64,000 nt of DNA from Blattamonas nauphoetae (lineage: Eukaryota > Preaxostyla > Oxymonadida). The position numbers and the translations under genes are program-made. Below are positions 56,702 through 64,000 of this stretch, piece after piece (positions within the stretch are counted from its first letter, which is position 1; every line of letters starts with the position of its first letter). The notes below the pieces were generated by a model, which did no database searches, had not been told where the DNA came from, and saw only the letters and a program-made list of their open reading frames with translations. The stretch covers positions 434,001-498,000 of the forward strand of contig JARBJD010000006.1 in the NCBI GenBank assembly GCA_033064195.1. The letters run 5' to 3'.

Positions 56702-57259
56702 ATGTTCGCAACAATTCTCTACATATTCGTGGCAATAGATGCAGATGAGCATGCAGATACCCCACCTTCACAGCCATCTCCTTCACCCGAAGAACAACCC
56801 ATTCCAGACCATCCTTGTGTGAACATCACACAGACTCTCTCGGAAGTCCATACCATCTGTACCGTCGCTTGCCAAGTCTGTTTTGTTTATTTTCTTCCAT
56901 TTTTTAAGGTTGAATTTCAGTCTTGCAAAGGAAACATCACTGACAAATGTACCAAAATCTGCAAAGACAAAACACACACAGATGAAGAGGTTTTCTCCTT
57001 TATCGTTTTTGACAAGATTCTTTAGTTAACTACCTGCAATAATTTTTGCCAGGATAAGTTCAAAAGTGATTGTGCGGATTCACAATTTGCGTGTATCGAC
57101 ACGTGCAATTTCCAGCTCTCCCAATCGCTGATCGATAAGGACTGCTTCACAGGACCACCCCCTCGCATTCCACGTGGCTTTTCTTTCCACATTTTTGATT
57201 TTGATTGGAATACTGTTCAATGCCCTCGCGTCAACACAAATAACACCTCACAACAATAG
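56702..57259 (+). CDS. Small cysteine-rich, probably secreted protein (3 exons)
   Basis: Predicted 149 residues from exons 56702-56875, 56921-56989 and 57053-57259; introns 45 nt (GTCTGT...TTCAG) and 63 nt (GTTTTC...GCCAG), both phase 0. It has a short hydrophobic N-terminus (MFATILYIFVAIDA), a Pro/Ser/Glu-rich stretch, then 11 cysteines, several in CxxxC spacing (CTVAC, CTKIC, CIDTC), and NxT sites (VNIT, GNIT). The C-terminal part (PPPRIPRGFSFHIF) is not Cys-rich. I do not recognise the family; secretion is inferred from the N-terminus, cysteines and glycosylation sites, and the signal peptide is weak. Convergent with the phosphatase gene 254 bp away. Confidence 0.6.
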
Positions 57260-57513
57260 TCATTGTTCAATGGACTTCACCATGAAAAACAGGCCTAATC
57301 CGTAATGATACAAGATGAATTCTATTGAGAAAGTGTGAAAAATCATTCTTATTGTACGTTTGGAGAGATCAACAGTCAAACAGAAAGTAATCGAAGAGAA
57401 GTGTAAGGGTACCGAAAAGTTCAACAGAAACAGCGAAGAGAGAAACTTTTCAGGTGAAAACAAAACAGTAGCGAACAGTAAGCTCCCAGACAAGAAGAAC
57501 AGAGGTCTGTTCA

Positions 57514-58876
57514 TCAATGCTCAAGGTGATCGCCAGGAGAGGCGGGAACAGAATGTAACGATTGTAATGACTGAGGAGGTGAGGCATTGCGGACAATAGG
57601 GACGAATGTACAAGTTTTAGAGATCCGAATATGGGATAAGCGCAAACTGAGTTGCGCCGGGCTATATTGCGAGTAAAACTGTGATTCAGACATTGCAAGT
57701 TCAGTTCCTCTGTCAAAAAGATTGATATGACCGTGATTGGCTATCCCAGTACTGCAAAACTGCTCAACGGCTGTGGACGTGATAAACGGGAATGTTACAG
57801 GTTGATTAAACAGGAAAGAGGGGATTTTGTGAAATTCTTTAGAGGCTTCTGCTGTATCTGATGATTGAGTTTTCAGTGCCGGCGGCATAAGGACAGGTGG
57901 CTGCCACAATGGGTGGATCCAGGTTCGTTGTCCTGTTGAGGGGATGGAAGATATCAATGAACACGAAAAAAGAATAAACTCCGGAGGAACTGATCGACCC
58001 TTTCTTCAGCACGTGACATTTGTAGGAAGAACGGGATGAGATCAGAAAGTTCATGGTCAGTAGGATCCCCCTTCCAAGTGCTACAGACGACTGATAGTTG
58101 AGGTTGATATCTCCCTGAATGGATGGAGTTGTCAAGAAGGCATATTCGCCCCGGTGATCGACCGAGACGCGATAGATCCTTGATAATGTACACCATGGGT
58201 TGTCCTTCTGTGTCCACTTCATTTCGATTGACTTCAATCAAGCAGTGTTCCCGAGACAGGATATGTTTGATCGTTTGAGATGTGCGTCCCGTCGTTCCAA
58301 GTGTGGCTGTTGGGTGATGCCACATCTTTGCTGAAGTCGACCCTGCTTCTTGGGATGATGAAACAGCATCCAATGGAGTGGTTGTATCTGGTGAGTGCAG
58401 GATGGAGTATTCTATCAATGACACGATCAGTTGAGAGTATTTTTCATGGGACGCGGTGAACAGAATGAGTTCGAAGCACGGTGATAAAGCCTGAAGGAAT
58501 TGTTTCAGAAAAGGTCGGATTTGAACATAAAATGTGAAAAAATTGGCTTCTTTCTGTCGAATCTTGATAATGAAATCTGGATTTTGGAGTGGCTGACAAA
58601 AAGCTGGGTTAGAAGTCGAGACACATACAACTCGAGAACCATGTATCAATGTTCCATCTAGATCAAGAACAAGGGTTATTTGGCCATGACGATCGTGCTT
58701 CGGCGGGAGGAGGAAATGGTGTCTGGGTTGAGACTTGAGAAGGATATAATGATTATGATGGATAAAATGATGTGAAAACGGGCAGCGGATGACAAATCAA
58801 TAATGAATCAAATTAATGTTCCAAAGTGAAATTTGTGAAACGGGAAGTTAACGAGAGAATTGTTAGCTGCCTTCAT
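57514..58876 (-). CDS. FCP1/SCP-type (NIF domain) phosphatase (3 exons)
   Basis: Predicted 403 residues from exons 58842-58876, 57965-58722 and 57514-57932; introns 119 nt (GTTTCA...CCCAG, phase 2) and 32 nt (GTGTTC...CAACAG, phase 1). The catalytic DxDGT motif is intact (LVLDLDGTLIHGS, about 58640-58680), followed by FELILFTASHEKYSQL (family: ELVVFTAS..KYA), REHCLIEVN (family: RQHC) and IIKDLSRLGRSPGRICLLDN (family: KDLS.LGR....VLIVDN). The fold is the HAD-type FCP homology domain, which dephosphorylates phosphoserine in the RNA polymerase II C-terminal tail or in regulators. No BRCT domain is seen, so it is SCP-like. An insert of about 40 Ser/Thr-rich residues interrupts the domain after the FTAS motif, and the ~135-residue C-terminal extension is unrecognised. 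Confidence 0.83.
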
Positions 58877-59196
58877 ACGAGTGTTTGTGGTCGACTTTCA
58901 TTCAATGAATGACGTGAATCTCCACGAACTTCCATTGAACTCATGAAGAGTCAGCAGGCAGAGCAATTCAAGGACAGAAATCTTCGTGGTAATTAATGAT
59001 CTGGCCCATTTTGTTATTCAACCGTTGATGGATTCACAAAACAGTATGGATGAACACTCAGAAAGATCAGGAAATGGACAATAGACAGAAGAAACGTTGA
59101 CAAAAAGAGATTGCTTTTGAAATGGTGGTGAATCCGTATGTTCAAATACTTATAATGAGCAGATCAATCTTTAGAGGATCGACGTTTAACATCAAA
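58877..59196. other. Divergent intergenic region, phosphatase / surface protein
   Basis: 320 bp between the two gene starts; should contain both promoters. A/T-rich; no motif I can name. Confidence 0.4.
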
Positions 59197-62100
59197 ATGC
59201 GACCTCATATCTATTTTTATTTCCCCTTCCTCATTTCACTCTTCTGTTTCACGTTTGATGCCGATGCAATCCCCGGAGACACTTTATTGAGCCTGAAACC
59301 AATTCTTGAAGAATTGACGCAAACTCGAACCTCAAACATCGGACACCGAAACGAACCAATTCACCTCCACGGACAATACCTTCTCTTCGAATATATTTTG
59401 AGATCAGTCAACATATCGATTGTTGGGGCTCAATCGACATCCATCATTTCGAACAGAGCCGAAGATAGACACGATATTTCGAACTCTGAACCGTCATCGA
59501 TGCTGATTGTGACAAACAGCACAGTTGCACTCTCTTCTCTTCGATTGATATGCAATGGGGACCACAGTTCTGTTGCGACAATCATCCAATCAGCATTGTC
59601 CGTCTCAAACTGCGAGATTAACCCTGCTTCAAGCACAAGTCCCTTTTTATCGACATGGACACCCAAAACCAATTCAATGTTGACGGTTTTCAACACACAC
59701 GTGACCTGGAAACAACATGCCACATCTCTGCCTCTTGTTGGGACCATTCCATACAATCACAACTCGTTGGTCTCTGAATCGTCAGAAAACAGCATCTTTC
59801 TCAGCAACACATATCCGACAACGGATGTTCTGTCGATCGTCGGGAGTGGACTCTCGTTGTCGAATACCGCATTGCCTCTCGCAACTGGCTCGCTATTCGA
59901 TTTTGGGTTGAACGAAAACAACACCCAGCAATCCCTGTTGGCAGCATCTGTTTCTTTGACGACTTCAGTGATGACAAACGTGACGAGTCGTCGTCGCTTC
60001 ATCCGCGACACTATCCGCTTCCCTCTCGCCTCGCAAAGACTAATTTCTTCGTCAATCTCGGAATGCACGAACCATCTTTATGGTTGTGGATGCTTGGACA
60101 TGAATTTGGGGAGTGCTCTTTGTTGTCAGAATTCGTCGTTCTCTCAATGCCAAACCTCCGCTGAACCAACCGAAGGCCCTCCCACTGTGTATCTCCAACA
60201 CAGAACGACCCATTTTGACCAAAAACTCTCTCCCACGTTCACTCATTTCGACACCTGCACTTTCCGAGACACAGATGCGGACGGCAACGGTGGAGCGATC
60301 AGCTCCATAACATCAGGCACCTCACTCCACGTCACCAAATGCTCGTTCATCCGCTGTTCCGCCAACATCGGAGGAAGCATCTACTTCTGGCCCACTCCAG
60401 ACACAACGTGTTCTCACTTTATATCTGAATGTTCATTTGTATCGGGATGGGTGTACCAGCAGGGCGGAGCGATGCAGCTAACTTACTGTTCGCAGGGATC
60501 GGTCACAGATTGTGTGTTTTATGATCTGGAAGCAGCTGTCCATGCGGGAGCATTGATTCTGTATGAATGTGCTGGCCCAGTCACTTTTTCGAACGTTCTT
60601 TTCCAGAAATGCAGACAGATGGCAGGGGCTGGCTTGGCAGGTGCCGTTTACACCCGTCTGAGTGCGTTTACATTCGTCTCTGTCAGTTTCCGAGAGAACC
60701 GTGCATCCGCACATGGCCGAGGACATGACCTTTATGTTGAGCTGACCATGGCTACTCGTGATGCATCGTCGTTCACCGACTGCGACACTGATCAAGCAAA
60801 CATTTTTATTCTTTTCGTTAATTACAACATCACTCCAAACTTGGTGACTACATCTAATTCTTTGGCAGTTACGTCAGTGAGCTGTGTCGTGAGCGCGGAC
60901 AACAGGACGGCAAAAGCGGCGCTGACAGTTGACAAGCCGATCAGCGGAACAGTTCTGATGCTGGTGGACAACACGAATGGGTACGAAATGCCGAACGACG
61001 ATTCTCCCCCTCCAATCAACAGAATGATCTCGTTCGACTTCTCTTCGGATTCAACATCGTCAGAATCCGAGCTCTCTTTTGGAGACTGGGAACTGCTTCA
61101 ATACGAATCGAACTATTCGTTCGTCATTTTTGGATGGAAGGACTCGATCGTGGACACAAACAGTGTTGTCCTCACAACACCAAATCCACCGCGAATCGTG
61201 CAAGCATTGTGTGAAGGTGGAAACTGCGAGTTCGACGCTTTCTTCTCTCTGAAAGCGCGGACACTTGCGACTGGATCGTACAAAGTGTCAGTGAAAGACA
61301 TCCCCGATTTCTGGATGGAAGTTGATTTTGTGAACAACCCATCCGGAGGCAATATCTTCTCGACAAAAGTTGGACTGAAGCTGCAAGGTGACGATGCCAT
61401 CTTCGATTTTGAAACAACATATGAGATCGATGAGGTGATCGAAGTGAGCACAGGGAAGGTTCCCATCTACGACCCTCCTCGCCTCTTCTTCACCACTCCA
61501 AGTCCTCCAATGTTGAAAAGTGTGGGCACAATCTCATTCACAAACTCCAAACAAGACACAATTGCCATCAAACTGGTTGGACAAAACCTCTTCGTCAGCC
61601 CGTACACACTCTCACTCTCCGATGACTCATCCACATTCACTTTACCAGCTGTCTTCGATGCTGATGGTGTTGATGGGGCGGCGACAGCTGTTCTTTACTC
61701 GATGGATGGAAGCAAGACGGTCGAGTTGGGTTTTGGGAAGACATACACAATCACGGGGATCACAGGTTCAGACAATAATCATCCAATCCTCAACCCAAAT
61801 CTTCAAATCGTTGTTCCGGCTGAACCAGCACGTGTTGAACAGATCATTTCAACTGAACTGAACAGTGAGCAGACTCAAGTTAAAGTGACATTCCAAGCCC
61901 GAGCCATTCCCTCAACAATCACGTCCGTCGCGATCGAAGGGAAAGGCGCATCGGTCTTCGTTTCCGCCACTCGGTTGTCAGACACTTCGTTCTCAGCGCT
62001 TTTCAATGTGGCTAAGACAGCCACGCCCTCTTCTTTGGTTTTCGGTGAGACATATTCCATCGCTTCAGTGTCAAACGGAACGAATTTCGTCCTGAACACT

Positions 62101-64000
62101 GTTTTTTCCTTCAAAGTTCCTTTGAATGCTCGGCTGACTGAAATCGGCACCACATTCTCGAACGACTTGAAAACAGGGTTGAATCTTGTTCTGAAAGTTG
62201 AAGGCTCGATTCACAATTCGAAATACAAGCTTACTCTGCCTGACAACACAGAAGTGGAAGTGGAATGCTCGTTGTCAGCTCTCACTTGCAGCTCAACAGC
62301 TCCGATTCACATTGGTTGGGAGACAGGCCTGCAATACCGGACCGAACACACACTCTCAAAGATGGAAAAAGTAGGAGAGTCGCCCCACTGCGTCGAGCTC
62401 ATTGAAAACACATTCACAACAGACGCCAAGCCAACACAACCCGTGTTTCATGTGGACGAGTCAGGTGTTCTGGGTGACTTTTGTGGAGATTATGGAGAGA
62501 AATGCCAGACAATTGACGAAGCGTGGCGAATTGTGAAAGGAATTGGCTTCACTCGACCGACACTTCACATCACAGACTCAACCACACTGAACTTGCCGAT
62601 GGCTGTGACGGAAGGGATGCACGTGATGGTGACAAATGGAAGCTCGACAGAACCAAAACTGTACATCGCCTCACATAATCTGAGTCAAGGCGAGTTGGGC
62701 ATGATTGTTGTGGACTCAGCCTTTCTCGAGTTGAAGAATGTGGATGTGCACATCTTGTCAGCTTCACCGTCGTTTGTTCTGATTCATGGATCGAACTCAA
62801 AGCTCGTGTTTCACGAAGGACTGTTTGCTGGTCCACTCACTGGAATGACGATGAACGAGGATTCGGATGGAGTTTGCAGCTGGTCGTCGGGAGCTCTGCA
62901 GCTTATTAACTGTGAAACGCACATCGCGAACACACGTTTGTTCCAACTGTCTCAAGGAGCGATCAACATGAAGAGCGGAACACTTGAAATTCGAACATCA
63001 TCATTCGATTCCAACTCTGCCTCATCCTCCTCGTTTCCTTCTTCTCGTCGCAACATCCACTGCTCGGACGAAGGGATAATCACGATTGGAAGTCTGAGTG
63101 GAGGAGATGGATTTCAAGGATCGTCGCTGTGGGCTTCGATGGAAGACTGTGTGATGAACGGTGATGCAGCTCAGCCAGACTCGCCACTGTTCGTTCCTCA
63201 GTTGGACAAGGAACGCTCGAAGAGTGTGGTTGACACATCCACAAAACAGTACACAATGAGTATCGTTGGATCTCGACTGATTCCGTGTGGATTGTTCTTG
63301 GAAGTGTTTGAATCCGAATCGGACAATACCACGGACGCCAAAAGAGTGGAATTTGAACTGAACAACACATCGTCTGACACTGAGGTAACTGTCACCATTG
63401 ACCAAGAAGAAATCGCATTGTTGGATCGGAAACACGAACTTCGGTGCCGACTGAAGTTTGGGAAGAATCTGCGAACAACCGACTGGTTTTCCTTTTCAGG
63501 CACCAAACCGTTGAAGCCGAAATTCAGCCAAACACCGCTCGGAAAAGCGCTTTCGTGGGTCCTTCCAGTTGTCCTCAGTGTTGTGCTGCTGCTCGTAATC
63601 ATCCTCGTCGTCTTGCTCGTCTGGCGACGAAAACGACAACCAAAAAAGCAAGAAAAGACCGAACTGGCCGAACAGGAATGTGATGAATTATTGGCGAAGG
63701 GAGATATTGTGGACATCGGACTGAGTGAAACACACAACATCGTTGCAGTGAATCAGCACAAAGGAGAGACGGCCAATACCATAACCCAATTCGGTGTGGC
63801 TTCGACCCGAAAGGAGGATTTTGTGGAAGTTCTTTGTATCAACGACAACATCCTCGTGAAGGACAGCATCGAGACGAAGTTGTTGGTGGCAAAGGAGACA
63901 CTCTACCACCGACTTCACGAATCCCAGAATCCAAAACCAATTGAGACGGAGACGATCCAGAAAGCACTCACGGAACAACTGCTGCGTGTGATGCAGAAGA
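59197..64000 (+). CDS. Receptor-like beta-helix / IPT surface protein, 3' end outside window
   Basis: Frame open from ATG 59197 to the window end (1,601 codons, no stop). Signal peptide MRPHIYFYFPFLISLFCF; N-terminal beta-helix region to about 60.83 kb (GGAISSITSGTSLHVTKCSF type turns); about four IPT/TIG-like repeats at 60.86-62.44 kb (PPRIVQAL, PPMLKSVG, PARVEQII, ARLTEIG starts); a second beta-helix opened by VLGDFCGDYGEKCQTIDEAW; TM at about 63552-63615 (LPVVLSVVLLLVIILVVLLV) followed by basic RRKRQPKK; then a cytosolic region of more than 120 residues (KETLYHRLHES near the end). The layout mirrors the gene at 40.3-48.9 kb but adds the membrane anchor. In related oxymonad proteins I recall this cytosolic part continuing into a kinase-like domain; that portion is beyond the window, so it is inference. 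Confidence 0.78.
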   Translation, partial: MRPHIYFYFPFLISLFCFTFDADAIPGDTLLSLKPILEELTQTRTSNIGHRNEPIHLHGQYLLFEYILRSVNISIVGAQSTSIISNRAEDRHDISNSEPSSMLIVTNSTVALSSLRLICNGDHSSVATIIQSALSVSNCEINPASSTSPFLSTWTPKTNSMLTVFNTHVTWKQHATSLPLVGTIPYNHNSLVSESSENSIFLSNTYPTTDVLSIVGSGLSLSNTALPLATGSLFDFGLNENNTQQSLLAASVSLTTSVMTNVTSRRRFIRDTIRFPLASQRLISSSISECTNHLYGCGCLDMNLGSALCCQNSSFSQCQTSAEPTEGPPTVYLQHRTTHFDQKLSPTFTHFDTCTFRDTDADGNGGAISSITSGTSLHVTKCSFIRCSANIGGSIYFWPTPDTTCSHFISECSFVSGWVYQQGGAMQLTYCSQGSVTDCVFYDLEAAVHAGALILYECAGPVTFSNVLFQKCRQMAGAGLAGAVYTRLSAFTFVSVSFRENRASAHGRGHDLYVELTMATRDASSFTDCDTDQANIFILFVNYNITPNLVTTSNSLAVTSVSCVVSADNRTAKAALTVDKPISGTVLMLVDNTNGYEMPNDDSPPPINRMISFDFSSDSTSSESELSFGDWELLQYESNYSFVIFGWKDSIVDTNSVVLTTPNPPRIVQALCEGGNCEFDAFFSLKARTLATGSYKVSVKDIPDFWMEVDFVNNPSGGNIFSTKVGLKLQGDDAIFDFETTYEIDEVIEVSTGKVPIYDPPRLFFTTPSPPMLKSVGTISFTNSKQDTIAIKLVGQNLFVSPYTLSLSDDSSTFTLPAVFDADGVDGAATAVLYSMDGSKTVELGFGKTYTITGITGSDNNHPILNPNLQIVVPAEPARVEQIISTELNSEQTQVKVTFQARAIPSTITSVAIEGKGASVFVSATRLSDTSFSALFNVAKTATPSSLVFGETYSIASVSNGTNFVLNTVFSFKVPLNARLTEIGTTFSNDLKTGLNLVLKVEGSIHNSKYKLTLPDNTEVEVECSLSALTCSSTAPIHIGWETGLQYRTEHTLSKMEKVGESPHCVELIENTFTTDAKPTQPVFHVDESGVLGDFCGDYGEKCQTIDEAWRIVKGIGFTRPTLHITDSTTLNLPMAVTEGMHVMVTNGSSTEPKLYIASHNLSQGELGMIVVDSAFLELKNVDVHILSASPSFVLIHGSNSKLVFHEGLFAGPLTGMTMNEDSDGVCSWSSGALQLINCETHIANTRLFQLSQGAINMKSGTLEIRTSSFDSNSASSSSFPSSRRNIHCSDEGIITIGSLSGGDGFQGSSLWASMEDCVMNGDAAQPDSPLFVPQLDKERSKSVVDTSTKQYTMSIVGSRLIPCGLFLEVFESESDNTTDAKRVEFELNNTSSDTEVTVTIDQEEIALLDRKHELRCRLKFGKNLRTTDWFSFSGTKPLKPKFSQTPLGKALSWVLPVVLSVVLLLVIILVVLLVWRRKRQPKKQEKTELAEQECDELLAKGDIVDIGLSETHNIVAVNQHKGETANTITQFGVASTRKEDFVEVLCINDNILVKDSIETKLLVAKETLYHRLHESQNPKPIETETIQKALTEQLLRVMQK

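Noticed and set aside
57260-57513. Short ORFs in both directions between the Cys-rich gene and the phosphatase
   Set aside because: They are compositional shadows in a 254-bp convergent spacer with no protein resemblance.
1-64000. Alternative genetic code with TAA/TAG as glutamine, known in some oxymonads
   Set aside because: The kinase ends in TAA exactly after the natural LRLR end of the ubiquitin-like domain, and other genes end properly in TAG and TGA; conserved motifs contain no in-frame stop codons.
1-64000. tRNA or rRNA genes, CRISPR arrays, operons with ribosome-binding sites
   Set aside because: No T-arm-like GGTTCGAATCC pattern or rRNA core was noticed by eye, no spaced repeats are present, and the gene structure is eukaryotic. 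A covariance-model scan would be needed to exclude tRNAs fully.

Overview
This window looks like nuclear DNA from a protist, most likely an oxymonad-type metamonad (the Monocercomonoides / Blattamonas group). That placement is inferred from protein families I recognise: TmcB/TmcC-type TPR membrane proteins with an 'LYNQKK' N-terminal motif, giant beta-helix/IPT surface proteins, and small kinases fused to other domains. Genes are packed tightly on both strands, often only 150-750 bp apart. They use the standard stop codons: a TAA falls directly after the natural 'LRLR' end of a ubiquitin-like domain. They are split by GT-AG introns, many only about 27-50 nt long. I resolved introns by hand from phase and protein continuity. 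None is checked against RNA.

Layout. 1-3.2 kb: 3' part of a TmcB-like multi-pass membrane protein (+). 3.2-4.7 kb: a 26-bp pyrimidine repeat, a small coiled-coil ORF (-) and a ~400-bp element with 30-bp terminal inverted repeats. 4.7-6.7 kb: a five-exon protein kinase ending in a ubiquitin-like domain that lacks the terminal Gly-Gly (+). 7.0-8.5 kb: a four-exon TMEM181/Wntless-type membrane protein (-). 8.7-13.6 kb: second TmcB-like gene (-). 13.8-34.4 kb: one giant, highly divergent dynein heavy chain (-). It has kept the order of linker, AAA modules, microtubule-binding stalk and C-terminal domain, but has lost the AAA1 ATPase motifs; only the AAA2 P-loop is clearly intact, and the tail carries a C2H2 zinc finger. 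34.8-40.0 kb: a full-length ABCC/MRP-type ABC transporter (+) in four exons, one intron being 535 nt. 40.2-48.9 kb: a ~2,900-residue secreted surface protein built from beta-helix blocks and about 15 IPT/TIG-like repeats in A-B-C triads (+). 49.5-49.9 kb: a probable small four-exon gene of unknown function (+). 50.5-55.9 kb: third TmcB-like gene (-). 56.7-57.3 kb: a small cysteine-rich, probably secreted protein (+). 57.5-58.9 kb: an FCP1/SCP-type phosphatase (-). 59.2-64.0 kb: a second beta-helix/IPT surface protein, with a transmembrane segment and the start of a cytoplasmic domain that runs off the window (+).

How they fit together. No operon or single pathway is visible. The common theme is surface and signalling: three double-sensor TmcB-like proteins, two adhesin-like proteins (one secreted, one receptor-like), an ABC exporter and a 7TM-type protein. 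The standout is the motor-dead dynein heavy chain.
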